From: an uncultured Fibrobacterota bacterium
GTDB lineage: Bacteria; Fibrobacterota; Fibrobacteria; Fibrobacterales; Fibrobacteraceae
Reading direction: 5' to 3'
Assembly: GCA_903876665.1 (NCBI GenBank)
Contig: CAIRAY010000178.1
Coordinates: 1-34,683, forward strand
Length of the DNA stretch: 34,683 nt
This document shows, piece after piece, positions 25,363 through 34,560 of this stretch. Numbering within the stretch: position 1 is the stretch's first letter; every line of letters starts with the position of its first letter. The position numbers were made by a program, and so were the translations under genes. The notes beneath the pieces were generated by a model. The model was not told the origin of the DNA. It was given only the letters and a program-made list of their open reading frames with translations, and ran no database searches.

Positions 25363-26643
25363 ATGAAACTATACCCTGTGTTGTTGCTTTCCCTTGTTGG
25401 CTTATCCTTCGCCTCTCCAGAACTGGTGGAGTCCGTGGTTGCCGTTGTGGACGGCAAAGTCATTCTGCGTAGCGAGGTCTTGGCCTCCATGCAACAATTC
25501 CAGAGCACTCCGGGCTTTTCCCGCCTGGACGCCAAAGTCCAGCAAGAAAAAGTCCTGCAGTCCATGATCGATGAAAAAGTGATTTTGGCCCGTTCGGACA
25601 GGGATTCCATTTTTGTGGATGATGCCGAAGTCCGGCCTCGCGTGGACCAGCACATTCAAATGCTGATGACCCGCCAAAAAGTGGACATCAAAAATCTAGA
25701 AAAGGCGATCCGCGCCCAGACCGGACTTTCCATGTCCCAATACCGGGATCAGCTGACGTCCCAAATGAAGGAACAAATGCTGATGGCTCGCATCCGTCAG
25801 CGTCATGTCGGGCCAATCACTCCCACTAAGGCCGAGGTAGAGGCTTTTTATAAACAATATAAAGACTCGCTTCCTCTTCAATACAACAGCATTTTGGTCA
25901 GCCACATCCAATTGAAAATCGAGCCCAACCAGGCCATCGTGGATTCGGTGCGGAAGTTGTCGGCAAAAATTGTAGATTCATTGGACCAAGGCATCATGTG
26001 GGATGTGCTTGCTGCAAGGCATTCCCAGGACTCCATGGCGAAAAAGGGTGGCGATCTGGGTTATTTCCGCAAAGGCCTGCTGGAGCCTGAATATGAACGC
26101 GCCGCCTGGAAGCTCAATCTGGGGCAATACTTGGACGCCCCGGTCAAAACCCGTTTCGGCTGGCATTTGATTCGAATTCTCGGCAAAAAGAACGACGAAG
26201 TCCGCACGGCTCAAATCCTTCTGCGTACCATCCCTTCCTTCAATGATACCGTTGCTGCGAGCATTCGCATTGACTCCTTGCGCAAGGTTGCCATGGGTGG
26301 GGCCTCTTTTGCGGACCTCGCTCGCAAGTGGAGCCAAGATGCTGAGACAGCTTGGAAGGGCGGTTCTCTGGGCTGGATGGAACGCACCGAATTGGATTCC
26401 ATGTATCAACAAGTCATCGCCAACCTATCCAGCGGAGAAGTCAGTGACCCTGTGAAGATCGATGGGGACTGGCACATTTTCCGTTTGGACGAATCTTTGC
26501 CAACCCGCGCCCTCACCTTGGCGGACGACTTCGCAAAGATTGAGGAATACGCCATCAACAATATGGGCAATGCCAAGCTACAGACCCTGGTTGCACGCTG
26601 GCGTAAAGAAATCTTTATTGAAGTTCGCCTGGGAAAGGAATAG
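25363..26643 (+). CDS. surA: SurA-family periplasmic chaperone / peptidyl-prolyl isomerase
   Basis: 426 residues with a signal peptide (MKLYPVLLLSLVGLSFA). It has a SurA N-terminal domain (ESVVAVVDGKVILRSEVL, then the VLQSMIDEKVILARS and MSQYRDQLTSQMKEQMLMARI helices) and two parvulin domains. The first (~180-275) has SHIQLKI, GGDLGYFRKG and TRFGWHLIRI. The second (~280-385) has AQILLRTIP, GGSLGWMERTEL and DGDWHIFRLDE. Length and order match SurA, which escorts unfolded outer-membrane proteins across the periplasm to the Bam complex. It is second in an operon with the lipoprotein paralogue. TGAGG, overlapping the upstream stop, may serve as ribosome-binding site. Confidence 0.88.
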   Translation: MKLYPVLLLSLVGLSFASPELVESVVAVVDGKVILRSEVLASMQQFQSTPGFSRLDAKVQQEKVLQSMIDEKVILARSDRDSIFVDDAEVRPRVDQHIQMLMTRQKVDIKNLEKAIRAQTGLSMSQYRDQLTSQMKEQMLMARIRQRHVGPITPTKAEVEAFYKQYKDSLPLQYNSILVSHIQLKIEPNQAIVDSVRKLSAKIVDSLDQGIMWDVLAARHSQDSMAKKGGDLGYFRKGLLEPEYERAAWKLNLGQYLDAPVKTRFGWHLIRILGKKNDEVRTAQILLRTIPSFNDTVAASIRIDSLRKVAMGGASFADLARKWSQDAETAWKGGSLGWMERTELDSMYQQVIANLSSGEVSDPVKIDGDWHIFRLDESLPTRALTLADDFAKIEEYAINNMGNAKLQTLVARWRKEIFIEVRLGKE

Positions 26644-26669
26644 AGAACATGTTCGGTGCGGGCTCAATC

Positions 26670-26835
26670 TGTCATGGCTGGAAGGGTCATTTCCGTTGCG
26701 GGGTGAGGGCTTTCCGGGCTAAGTACGGTGATCCCTCAGTGGGGCCGTTCGGGTCTGCCCGTTACGGACACATGTCCACTTTGTGGAGTGCCGGGGATGA
26801 CATACAACGCAGGGATGACATACTGGGCGTGGAAG
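26670..26835. repeat. Decayed interspersed-repeat patch
   Basis: TGTCATGGCTGGAAGGG (26670-26686) resembles the start of element C (TGTCATGGCCGGAAGGG). CGGTGATCCC and GCCGGGGATGACAT further on resemble repeat B, and GATGACATAC occurs twice near 26799-26823. The 213-bp gap between surA and the methyltransferase is therefore mostly repeat debris. An in-frame extension of the methyltransferase through this patch is not believable. Confidence 0.5.
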
Positions 26836-26856
26836 GTTCCAGGAGGGTTTCCCCAA

Positions 26857-27597
26857 ATGGCTGATGTCCCTTATTCCTGGCTTTCCCAGCACTATGACCG
26901 GCTCATGGGTCATGTGGCCTACGAAATTTGGGCAAATTCGATCAGTAAAATCCTGAAACGAACCAAAAGGACTCCGCGTAGGCTTTTGGAGCTTGGGGCG
27001 GGGACTTGTAAGCTCGCCGAAATGCTCACCGTTCCCTCCTTGGAATTTCGGGTTCATACGGATTTATCCCTGGGAATGCTTCAAGTGGCGCCATCGCCAT
27101 ACCCATTCCCCCGGGTGGCCTGCGATGCCACCGCCATACCTTTTGCGGCCGGATTTGATTTTGTCCTCATGTGCTATGATGCGGTAAACTACCTCGATCC
27201 AGATGGAATCAAGAAGTTATTTTCCGAAGTGGAACGTGTGCTTACCGAAGATGGATTGTTTCTCTTTGACATCACCACCGAAGAAAACTCCATTCAATGG
27301 TTCGAAGAGTATGTCGATGCCTTCGAGGCTTCGGGGGGCATGCTGGTTCGGCGTTCCCAATTCGATGCGGCCAATGGCATCCAACATAATTTCTTCGACT
27401 TCTTTGTTCCAGTTGCGGGTGGCCTCTATGAGCGTAAACAAGAGCACCATGAACAGTTCATCTATCCGGTGCCAACCCTTTGTACCTGGCTTGCCGAGAG
27501 CGGTCTCCGGGTGATCGACCTTTTGGATTCCCAAACCCTTCGTGCCGCGACCTCCAAGTCGGAACGCATTCAGGTCCTCGTTGAGCGGGATGTTTAA
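26857..27597 (+). CDS. Class I SAM-dependent methyltransferase
   Basis: 246 residues. The start at 26857 has AGGAGG ten bases upstream; longer in-frame starts would be translated from repeat debris. A Rossmann-type SAM fold is evident: motif I RRLLELGAGTCKLAEML (~42-58), the acidic FRVHTDLSLGML after strand 2, and the motif IV region FDFVLMCYDAVNYLDP followed by LFSEVERVLTEDGLFLFDIT. The YDAVNYL pattern and the 240-residue length resemble small-molecule methyltransferases of the Methyltransf_25 group. The substrate cannot be told from sequence. The stop codon abuts the ftsE ATG (TAAATG), so the two are translationally linked, but no functional link is known to me. Confidence 0.82.
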   Translation: MADVPYSWLSQHYDRLMGHVAYEIWANSISKILKRTKRTPRRLLELGAGTCKLAEMLTVPSLEFRVHTDLSLGMLQVAPSPYPFPRVACDATAIPFAAGFDFVLMCYDAVNYLDPDGIKKLFSEVERVLTEDGLFLFDITTEENSIQWFEEYVDAFEASGGMLVRRSQFDAANGIQHNFFDFFVPVAGGLYERKQEHHEQFIYPVPTLCTWLAESGLRVIDLLDSQTLRAATSKSERIQVLVERDV

Positions 27598-28287
27598 ATG
27601 ATTCATTTCATGCATGTCAGCAAAACCTATGCTGCGGGCTGGAAGGCTCTAAACGATGTGAGCTTCAAGATTGGCAAGGGTGAATTTGTCTTCCTCACCG
27701 GGCATTCCGGGGCGGGAAAAACCACGATTCTGCGCCATATCTACATGGATGAGCGTCCGGATTCGGATCGTGGCGGGCAGGTACTTGTCCATCTGAACCA
27801 GGACATGGTTTTTGATTCCAAGAATACTCCCGACCATCGGGTCCAGGAGTTGCGTCGCAAAATCGGGATTGTGTTTCAGGATTTCAAATTACTGAATGAC
27901 CGCAACGTTTTTGAGAATATTGCCTTGGCCCTGCGCATTGTGGGAGCCCCGACATCTACCATAAAATCTAAGGTTTACGAGGCGATGGCCTTGGTCGGAA
28001 TGAGCCATCGTCGTGCGGCCATGCCCTACACCTTGTCGGGTGGAGAGCAACAGCGCGTTGCCATTGCCCGTGCCATGGTTCACAATCCCTATATCCTTCT
28101 TGCGGATGAACCCACGGGCAATTTGGATCCCGACAATGCCCAAGAGGTGTTTCATATTTTTAAGGAAATCAATGCCCGAGGCACAGCCATTTTAATGGCA
28201 ACCCATAATCCAGGGTTCTATCTCAATAATTCCTTTCGGCGTCTTGTGCTCTCGCAAGGGCAACTGCTCAATCGCGAGATCCTTTAG
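27598..28287 (+). CDS. ftsE: Cell-division ABC-type ATPase FtsE
   Basis: 229 residues. FtsE is the cytoplasmic ATPase that with membrane partner FtsX controls septal peptidoglycan hydrolases. Seen here: the N-terminal MIHFMHVSKTYAAGWKALNDVSF, Walker A GHSGAGKTT, a Q-loop in IGIVFQDFKLLNDRNVFENI (the FKLL.DR.V.EN phrase is typical of FtsE), signature LSGGEQQRVAIARA, Walker B ILLADEPTGNLDP, and the switch His in MATHNP. Length is normal. Unusually no ftsX follows: the next gene is convergent, 16 bp away. A LolD-type ATPase is the main alternative, but the Q-loop wording favours FtsE. Confidence 0.85.
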   Translation: MIHFMHVSKTYAAGWKALNDVSFKIGKGEFVFLTGHSGAGKTTILRHIYMDERPDSDRGGQVLVHLNQDMVFDSKNTPDHRVQELRRKIGIVFQDFKLLNDRNVFENIALALRIVGAPTSTIKSKVYEAMALVGMSHRRAAMPYTLSGGEQQRVAIARAMVHNPYILLADEPTGNLDPDNAQEVFHIFKEINARGTAILMATHNPGFYLNNSFRRLVLSQGQLLNREIL

Positions 28288-28303
28288 TCTGCTCGCCCAC
28301 CGG

Positions 28304-30550
28304 TCAATTCGGTTTTTCGGCTTCCCAGGTCACAATTTGCTTTTGCAGAACCGGCTCCAGCCTTTGGCATTCCTCAGAAACTCTGGCAATGAGCTTCGGT
28401 AATTCCTCTAAGGAACCGGATTTGCTTGCTAAATAGAGCAAATTTGCCACCGACTGTAATTCCCTTGCGCTAATGTTCGCTGCGGCTCCCTTGATGGTAT
28501 GGGAAAAGTGCTGAATGGAGGGCAAATTATTTTGTTCCAGGGCCTCGTTCAGGTGGTTGATGTGCTTGGGGAAGGTATCCAGAAAGGATTTGAGGACCAG
28601 AGCTCCGATGGCTTTGTCGTCCAGGGTCCTCTGAAGGAGGTCCTCCGAATCAAAATCGGGCGATTTAATATCTTCGGTATCGAGCCATTTGGCGAGGATC
28701 TTTTGTATGGCCTGGAAATTGACCGGCTTGGGGATGTAGTCGTCCATCCCGGCATTGAGGCATTTTTCCCGGTCGCCCTGGAGGGCATGAGCGGTCATGG
28801 CGATAATGGGAATACGCGGATTACGCACAAATTCAATTCCCGTCCGAATTCGGTGGGTTGCCTCGTATCCGTCAAGCTCCGGCATCTGGCAATCCATGAA
28901 CACCAAATCGAAATGTTGGGTTGCGAGGGTTTGGATGACTTCGAGTCCATTTCCCACAACCTCGGCGCGGTATCCGAGCTTGGTTAATATCGATTTTGCC
29001 ACGATCTGGTTGGTGATGTTGTCTTCGGCGATCAGGATTCGTCCGCGACGCCGGGTTGATTCCGCAACGGTATGTCCGGTAATCAGCTTTCTTTCGGCCA
29101 CGGGCATGCTGGAGCGCCCCAGACATAGCGCCATGCATTCTCGGAATTGCTCTTGTCGAATGGGCTTGGAGAGGAAGCCGGTGAAGCCCAATTTTTCGAG
29201 TCGGGAAGCATCGCCTCGACGACCTATGGAAGAAATCATCAGCAACGGAATTTGGGCGAAGCGCGGATCCTTTTTGATTCGTTCTCCCAGCTCTTCCCCA
29301 TTCATTCCGGGCATTTGCATGTCGAGCAGAAGAATTTGGAATGGTCTTTGGGTACGAACGGAATTTTCTAGGCTCTGCAGGGCTTCTGGTCCACCTTCCG
29401 CCTCTTCATAGGTGCAGCCCCATTGCGTCAAGAGCGAGGAAACCAGCAAGCGATTGGTGGTGTTGTCATCTACAATCAGGGCATGAGTACCCTCAAGACT
29501 TGCGCGGTGTGGGAGAACGGGAATTTTTTCGGGAGGCTGCACACCGAATTTTGCGGTAAACCAAAAAGTGGCTCCTTGATTCCCCGGGCGCTCAAAACCA
29601 ATCGTTCCACCCATTAGTTCGGAAAGTTGTTTGGAGATGGCCAACCCAAGTCCCAAGCCCCCGTAGGTGCGGGTGGTGCTTCCATCTACCTGGGTGAAGG
29701 CTTGGAAAAGAGTGGCTGTGTTGTTGGGGGGAATGCCAATTCCGGTATCCGTGATCGCAAATCGAATCGTTGTTTCGGTAGGGTCGACCTTCACGACCTG
29801 TACCCGAACGGAAATGTCACCTTGCCTAGTGAATTTGATGGAGTTCTCCACCAGGTTTCCCAATATTTGCCGAAGCCGTCCCGGGTCGCCGATAAGCCAC
29901 GAGGGCACGTCGGGATCGATGATGCAGGTCAGTTCATTCCCATTATCAAAGGATTTGAAGGCCAGAAGCTCGACGGCCTCCTCAACGGTTGTGCGCAGGT
30001 CAAAATCGAGGTGTTCCAGGACCAATTTTTTGGCTTCGATTTTGGAGAAATCAAGAATGTCGTTAATCAAAGCCAAAAGACTTTCGCCACTGTTGCGGAC
30101 GATGGTTGCGTACTGGTGCTGTTCCTCGTTCAGAGGTGTATCCAAGAGCAAGCCCGTCATTCCGATCACGCCGTTCATGGGAGTGCGGAGTTCGTGACTC
30201 ATGTTGGCGATAAACTGGTTTTTGATGATGTTTACAGTCTTAATTGTGGCCGGAAGGGATTCCGAGATGTCGACGAAGGACTCGATGACGCAGTTTCTTC
30301 CTTTGATCTTGGCTTTCGAAACCGATTTGATGATGTGGGTGGGAATATGGTTTCCGCAGGGGATGGATTCCCCAAAAAATTCAACGGCTTTGGAATTGGC
30401 ACTGACGACGGCCTGAGTTTGCGCATCGAGAATGACCACTCCGATGGTAAGCGATTGGAAAAGGCTTTCAAAATCGTCCTCAAGACCGGAACGATCCTCT
30501 CGCGAGAATTTCCGTTTCAGGAAACCTAAAAATTTTGAAATAAAGGCCAT
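28304..30550 (-). CDS. Soluble hybrid histidine kinase (PAS-like, HisKA, HATPase, REC, REC, Hpt)
   Basis: 748 residues with no membrane segment. A basic N-terminus leads to a short PAS-like domain (~27-105, [22 protein letters not shown]), about two-thirds of normal length. Then come HisKA with phospho-acceptor His119 ([14 protein letters not shown]); the ATPase domain with N box ENSIKF, DTGIGIP and GGLGLGLAI (~225-335); REC1 with Asp410 ([12 protein letters not shown]) and Lys462; REC2 with Asp553 ([14 protein letters not shown]) and Lys608; and an Hpt domain with His684 ([12 protein letters not shown]). This is the full His-Asp-Asp-His phosphorelay in one chain, as in BarA-like kinases. The output regulator is not in the window. 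It is divergent from the Hpt-like/CheW/chemoreceptor operon across 151 bp. No Shine-Dalgarno precedes the ATG. Confidence 0.92.
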   Translation of the reverse strand: MAFISKFLGFLKRKFSREDRSGLEDDFESLFQSLTIGVVILDAQTQAVVSANSKAVEFFGESIPCGNHIPTHIIKSVSKAKIKGRNCVIESFVDISESLPATIKTVNIIKNQFIANMSHELRTPMNGVIGMTGLLLDTPLNEEQHQYATIVRNSGESLLALINDILDFSKIEAKKLVLEHLDFDLRTTVEEAVELLAFKSFDNGNELTCIIDPDVPSWLIGDPGRLRQILGNLVENSIKFTRQGDISVRVQVVKVDPTETTIRFAITDTGIGIPPNNTATLFQAFTQVDGSTTRTYGGLGLGLAISKQLSELMGGTIGFERPGNQGATFWFTAKFGVQPPEKIPVLPHRASLEGTHALIVDDNTTNRLLVSSLLTQWGCTYEEAEGGPEALQSLENSVRTQRPFQILLLDMQMPGMNGEELGERIKKDPRFAQIPLLMISSIGRRGDASRLEKLGFTGFLSKPIRQEQFRECMALCLGRSSMPVAERKLITGHTVAESTRRRGRILIAEDNITNQIVAKSILTKLGYRAEVVGNGLEVIQTLATQHFDLVFMDCQMPELDGYEATHRIRTGIEFVRNPRIPIIAMTAHALQGDREKCLNAGMDDYIPKPVNFQAIQKILAKWLDTEDIKSPDFDSEDLLQRTLDDKAIGALVLKSFLDTFPKHINHLNEALEQNNLPSIQHFSHTIKGAAANISARELQSVANLLYLASKSGSLEELPKLIARVSEECQRLEPVLQKQIVTWEAEKPN

Positions 30551-30701
30551 TTGAGGATATTTTCTTTCTTTTCTTGTAAAAAGTCAAGGATATTGGTGTA
30601 CAAGGGAAATAAATATTTTTTTTTCGATATCCTTTCAGCTAAAAAAAATGCTAGGATCTAACCTGTTAGGAACCAGGAATCAAAAATTACAGGAGAGGAG
30701 T
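30551..30701. promoter_or_regulatory. Divergent intergenic region with inverted repeat
   Basis: An A+T-rich gap between the hybrid kinase (left) and the Hpt-like/cheW/mcp operon (right). AAGGATAT (30586-30593) and ATATCCTT (30627-30634) form an 8-bp inverted repeat; a third GGATAT lies at 30555. TTGACT on the minus strand (30587-30582) is a possible -35 for the kinase. AGGAGAGGAG (30691-30700) is a strong ribosome-binding site and fixes the downstream start at 30702. The dyad could bind one regulator shared by both transcripts. Confidence 0.4.
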
Positions 30702-31100
30702 ATGCAACAAAAGCACGCTTTTGATATGGCGGTCCTGCGGGCTCGCGAAGTAAGGGACTATGAGCTTCCACGCAAGACCTTGGATCGGTTTCTGCTAGAA
30801 ATGCCCGTGTGTCTGAGGCAGCTGCGCTATGCAAGTGAAATCAAAAAATTTCAAATGGCCGAGAGCCTGGCTTGCCTGATCAAAAAATCCGCATCCCATG
30901 TGGGAGGCGAAGCGTTCAGCAAGCTTGCCGGCGAGATGGAAATACAGGCGCATTACGAAAATGATGCCGAAATATCGGCCCGCCTACCGGAACTGGAGGA
31001 TTCTTATCAGCTTTTGGTAAACGAGATTGTCCAATGCGAAATGCTCAATGCGGAGGAGGATTACTATTACTCCATCCCGACCAAAGGGGGCAGAATATGA
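30702..31100 (+). CDS. Degenerate Hpt-like protein with Cys at the phospho-His position
   Basis: 132 residues from the ATG that follows AGGAGAGGAG; an upstream in-frame ATG at 30648 lacks such a site. All-helical. Residues ~20-115 align by eye with Hpt domains: ELPRKTLDRFLLEMPVCLRQLRYASEIKKF matches the first helices, and SLACLIKKSASHVGGEAFSKLAGEMEIQA matches the phospho-acceptor helix. Set against [13 protein letters not shown] of the neighbouring kinase, Cys58 occupies the histidine position while Lys61 and the small residues are kept. His66 lies eight residues on, at the N of AAN, and is unlikely to substitute. It should therefore not accept phosphate normally. Its stop overlaps the cheW start (ATGA, 31097-31100), so it is made with the chemosensory proteins. 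It might act as a docking or inhibitory module. Confidence 0.65.
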   Translation: MQQKHAFDMAVLRAREVRDYELPRKTLDRFLLEMPVCLRQLRYASEIKKFQMAESLACLIKKSASHVGGEAFSKLAGEMEIQAHYENDAEISARLPELEDSYQLLVNEIVQCEMLNAEEDYYYSIPTKGGRI

Positions 31101-31612
31101 CAGAGGTAATCAATAAATCGTCTATTGGTCAAAGACTGGCGGGCAAGTACCTGACCTTCCTTTCGGCCAACGAGGAGTACGGACTCGAGATCCTGAAGGT
31201 TCAGGAAATTATTCGGGTTCAGACCATCACCCGGGTCCCGCGAACTCCGGCTTATGTTCGCGGAGTCATCAACCTGCGAGGCAAGGTCATTCCCGTTGTT
31301 GATCTGCGCCTCAAGTTTGGGCAGGAGCAGGCGGCGGACACGGAGCGCACCTGCATCATCGTGGTGCAAATTCGCCACGGCGAGGCCCTGGTGGTCATGG
31401 GGATCATCATCGATGAAGTCAGGGAAGTGCTTGACATCGTTGCAGACAACATTGAGGAGGCTCCGGATTTCGGAGCCCAGATCGACACGGAATTCATTCT
31501 GGGCATTGGGAAGATTGGGCAGAGCGTAAAGATTCTGCTGGATATCGACAAAGTGCTCAACGCTACTGAACTTACTGCCGTTGCGAAAACTGCCGGTCAG
31601 GAAACAAAATAA
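31097..31612 (+). CDS. cheW: CheW chemotaxis coupling protein
   Basis: 171 residues. The ATG at 31097 overlaps the upstream stop and follows AAAGGGGG. CheW links chemoreceptors to the kinase CheA in signalling arrays. The sequence shows [25 protein letters not shown], the [32 protein letters not shown] core that contacts receptor and kinase, [14 protein letters not shown], and the C-terminal [22 protein letters not shown]. Length is standard. It lies 22 bp before the chemoreceptor gene. No cheA, cheY, cheR or cheB is within the window. Confidence 0.95.
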   Translation: MTEVINKSSIGQRLAGKYLTFLSANEEYGLEILKVQEIIRVQTITRVPRTPAYVRGVINLRGKVIPVVDLRLKFGQEQAADTERTCIIVVQIRHGEALVVMGIIIDEVREVLDIVADNIEEAPDFGAQIDTEFILGIGKIGQSVKILLDIDKVLNATELTAVAKTAGQETK

Positions 31613-31634
31613 ACCAGGAACAGGAGAACAAAAA

Positions 31635-34472
31635 ATGAAGAATCTAAAACTAGGAATGCGGTTGGCAATGGGCTTCGGCCTTTTGATTGCCTTGATCATT
31701 GGGGTTGTGCTCTTCGGAGCATCGCGAGTCGGTGAATTGAGTACGAGTATTGATAAGGTGGTGAATGACCGAATGGTCAAGGTTAGGCAAATGAACGGGG
31801 TCGTGGATGGGGTAAACGCCACCCAGATATATATTCGGGATATGATCATCACCCTGGATCAAAAAAAGGTCGAAAAATTTAACGATGATATCGAAAATAC
31901 TTCTGCGAACGTCACGAAGATTCTCGATAGCTTGGATCAGACCGTCAAGTCAGAGGAAGGGCGGCGGCTTTTCACGGCTGTAAACGAAGCGCGGACCGAT
32001 TATCGTAAAGTTTTGGGAACGTTGCGGGAACTTGGGCTTAAAAACACTCCAGAGGACAATGCTGAGGCGGTTGCACTGATCTTTGACGGATTCCGTCCTG
32101 CACAAGAAGCCTATTCCAAGGCGATTCATGATTTGATTGATCACCAGACCAAGTCCGCACAAACTGATGGAGGTTTGGCTATTGAACTTGCCTCCTCCAC
32201 GCAAAATCTGTTTATCATCTTGGGAATTATTGCGGGCCTAATGGGTCTTTTGGCTGCTTGGCTTATTACCAAATCCATCACCGGACCCATTGGCAAATGC
32301 ATTGCTATTGCCGAAAGAGTCGCTACAGGCGATACATCGATGACAATCGTTGTCGATTCACAGGATGAGACGGGCACATTGCTCCAGGCTCTCAAAAACA
32401 TGGTTACCAGTATCCAGCGCATGGGTGGCGATGCATCCCTGCTCGCCAAGGCCGCAGTCGAGGGCAAGCTTGCCACCCGTGCCGACGCAAGCAAGCACGA
32501 GGGCGATTTCCGCAAAATCGTGCAGGGCGTGAACGATACCTTGGATGCAGTGATTAACCCCCTCAATGTGGCATCCAAGTATGTGGACGACATCTCTAAG
32601 GGCAACATCCCCGTGAAGATCACCGCAACCTACAACGGTGACTTCAATGTGCTCAAGAACAACCTAAACACCTGCATCGACGCGGTGAACCTTCTGGTGG
32701 CCGATGCCAGCGTCCTAGCCAAGGCCGCGGTGGATGGCAAGCTCGCGACCCGTGCGGATGCAAGCAAGCATTCGGGCGACTTCCGCAAGGTGGTGCAGGG
32801 CGTTAACGATACTTTGGATGCAGTCATCAATCCGCTGAATGTCGCGGCAAAGTATGTGGACGAAATCTCCAGGGGAAATATTCCCGTAAAGATCACCGAT
32901 CCGTACAATGGCGACTTCAATGTGCTGAAGGGCAATCTGAACACCTGCATCGACGCAGTGAATAATCTGGTGGCCGATGCAGGCTTGCTTGCGAAAGCCG
33001 CTCTTGACGGAAAACTGGCGACTCGTGCCGATGCAGGTAAACATTCCGGAGACTTCCGCAAGGTGGTCCAGGGTGTCAATGATACCCTGGACTCCGTGAT
33101 CAACCCGCTCAACGTGGCCGCGAAATATGTGGACGACATCTCGAAGGGCAACATCCCCGCGAAGATCACCGACCCGTACAATGGCGACTTCAACATTTTG
33201 AAAAACAACTTGAATACCTGTATCGACGCGGTGAACATGCTGGTTGCCGATGCGAACATGCTTGCGAAGGCCGCTGTCGAAGGCAAACTCGCGACCCGTG
33301 CAGACGCAAGCAAGCACCAGGGCGACTTCCGCAAGGTGGTGCAGGGCGTGAACGATACTTTAGATGCTGTGGTGGGTCCGGTGACCGAGGCCGCCAACGT
33401 TCTGGACAAGGTGGCCGCCCGCGACATGACCGCCCGCGTCATGGGCAACTACAACGGCGACCTCGCCAAGATCAAGAACTCCCTGAACCTCGCGGTGGAG
33501 AACCTGGACAAGGCCCTGATGCAGGTGAGCGATGGTGCGGCCCAGGTGGCATCGGCCTCCGAACAAATTTCGGCAGGTGCCCAGTCCCAGGCACAAGGCG
33601 CGAACGAACAGGCAAGCTCTCTCGAAGAAGTGTCCTCGAGCCTCGAGGAAATGGCCTCCATGACTCGCCAGAACGCGGACAACGCGGTGCAGGCGAAGAA
33701 CTTGTCTGGCGAGGCGGACGCGCATTCGCGCACCGGCGCCGAAGCCATGTCGCGCATGTCGTCATCCATCAACCGCATCAAGGAATCCTCCGACCAGACC
33801 GCGAAGATCGTGAAGACGATCGACGAGATCGCCATGCAGACCAACCTGCTGGCCCTGAACGCTGCGGTGGAAGCGGCTCGTGCTGGTGAAGCAGGCCGCG
33901 GGTTCGCGGTGGTTGCCGAAGAAGTCCGCAACCTGGCCCAGCGTAGCGCGCAGGCGGCCAAGAATACGGCTGACTTGATTGGCGACTCGGTGAAGTTCGC
34001 CGACGACGGTGTGAAGATCGCGGTCGAGGTTTCCAAGTCCTTTGACCAGATCGCGACCAGCGCGAAGAAGGTGAACGACCTGATCGGCGAGATCGCTGCC
34101 GCGTCCAAGGAACAAAGCACCGGAATTGAGCAGGTGAACGTGGCCGTGACGCAGATGGACAAGCTGACCCAGCAAAACGCGGCAAACTCGGAAGAGAGCG
34201 CAAGCGCGTCGGAAGAGCTGTCGAGCCAGGCGCAGGAATTGCAGGCCATGGTGGCGCAGTTCTCCCTGAGCGCGGTAGCCTCCACGGCGCCTCGCACCAT
34301 CGCACACCATGCGGCCCCGCGCGCAACCCTTGCGGCACCAGTGGCCCATAAAGCATTGGTCCACAAAGAAATCCACAGGGAAATTCACAGGGAGGTGCCC
34401 AAGGCGATCAAACGCAAGGTTGCCTCCGAGGATGTGATTCCCATGGATGACGAAGCCCTGCGCGAGTTCTAA
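31635..34472 (+). CDS. Methyl-accepting chemotaxis protein with poly-HAMP array
   Basis: 945 residues; the start at 31635 has AGGAG nine bases upstream. TM1 (~8-28) and TM2 (~191-214) frame a periplasmic four-helix-bundle-type sensor (~30-190). A canonical HAMP (~212-262) is followed by three near-identical 91-residue units and a diverging fourth (from residue 266, ~266-630). Each unit reads as two HAMP-like modules, one starting LAKAA.(E/D)GKLATRADA and one YVD(D/E)IS(K/R)GNIP.KIT, giving about nine HAMP modules in all. The signalling domain has the conserved hairpin tip (~728-770, [20 protein letters not shown] then [15 protein letters not shown]) and methylation-type helices ([13 protein letters not shown]). 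The tail (~885-945) is basic and His-rich ([15 protein letters not shown]) with no CheR-tethering pentapeptide. The ligand is unknown. Confidence 0.93.
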   Translation: MKNLKLGMRLAMGFGLLIALIIGVVLFGASRVGELSTSIDKVVNDRMVKVRQMNGVVDGVNATQIYIRDMIITLDQKKVEKFNDDIENTSANVTKILDSLDQTVKSEEGRRLFTAVNEARTDYRKVLGTLRELGLKNTPEDNAEAVALIFDGFRPAQEAYSKAIHDLIDHQTKSAQTDGGLAIELASSTQNLFIILGIIAGLMGLLAAWLITKSITGPIGKCIAIAERVATGDTSMTIVVDSQDETGTLLQALKNMVTSIQRMGGDASLLAKAAVEGKLATRADASKHEGDFRKIVQGVNDTLDAVINPLNVASKYVDDISKGNIPVKITATYNGDFNVLKNNLNTCIDAVNLLVADASVLAKAAVDGKLATRADASKHSGDFRKVVQGVNDTLDAVINPLNVAAKYVDEISRGNIPVKITDPYNGDFNVLKGNLNTCIDAVNNLVADAGLLAKAALDGKLATRADAGKHSGDFRKVVQGVNDTLDSVINPLNVAAKYVDDISKGNIPAKITDPYNGDFNILKNNLNTCIDAVNMLVADANMLAKAAVEGKLATRADASKHQGDFRKVVQGVNDTLDAVVGPVTEAANVLDKVAARDMTARVMGNYNGDLAKIKNSLNLAVENLDKALMQVSDGAAQVASASEQISAGAQSQAQGANEQASSLEEVSSSLEEMASMTRQNADNAVQAKNLSGEADAHSRTGAEAMSRMSSSINRIKESSDQTAKIVKTIDEIAMQTNLLALNAAVEAARAGEAGRGFAVVAEEVRNLAQRSAQAAKNTADLIGDSVKFADDGVKIAVEVSKSFDQIATSAKKVNDLIGEIAAASKEQSTGIEQVNVAVTQMDKLTQQNAANSEESASASEELSSQAQELQAMVAQFSLSAVASTAPRTIAHHAAPRATLAAPVAHKALVHKEIHREIHREVPKAIKRKVASEDVIPMDDEALREF
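32430..33521 (+). repeat. Tandem 273-bp repeats coding the poly-HAMP array
   Basis: Units start at 32430, 32703, 32976 and 33249, an exact 273-bp (91-codon) period. The first three are almost identical as protein but differ at many third codon positions. The fourth follows the pattern for its first ~40 codons and then diverges into the last HAMP before the signalling helices. Confidence 0.92.
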
Positions 34473-34482
34473 GGAGTAATTG

Positions 34483-34520
34483 GGGGCCGGTCGTGACAAG
34501 CAATTGTCATGGCCGGTCCC
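34483..34520 (+). terminator. 17-bp hairpin with GCAA loop after the chemoreceptor gene
   Basis: 34483-34499 pairs with 34504-34520 without bulges (three G-T pairs) around a GCAA tetraloop, starting 11 bp after the mcp stop. There is no T tract, so it is either a terminator of weak type or a 3'-end stabilising hairpin. Its right arm contains the first of three TTGTCATGGCCG motifs. Confidence 0.6.
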
Positions 34521-34560
34521 CTGTGGATTGTCATGGCCGACAAATGTATTGTCATGGCCG
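34503..34560. repeat. Three copies of ATTGTCATGGCCG
   Basis: Exact 13-base copies at 34503-34515, 34527-34539 and 34548-34560. The last forms the left end of element C copy 2. TTGTCATGGCCG also begins element C copy 1 (near 2627) and ends repeat B copy 2 (near 2870), so this looks like the shared end motif of the repeat families. Confidence 0.8.

Noticed and set aside
26728-26856. N-terminal extension of the methyltransferase
   Set aside because: The added 43 residues come from repeat debris, and a strong AGGAGG supports the ATG at 26857.
29627-30529. 300-codon open frame antisense to the hybrid kinase
   Set aside because: Composition of a shadow frame; kinase motifs on the minus strand are intact across it.
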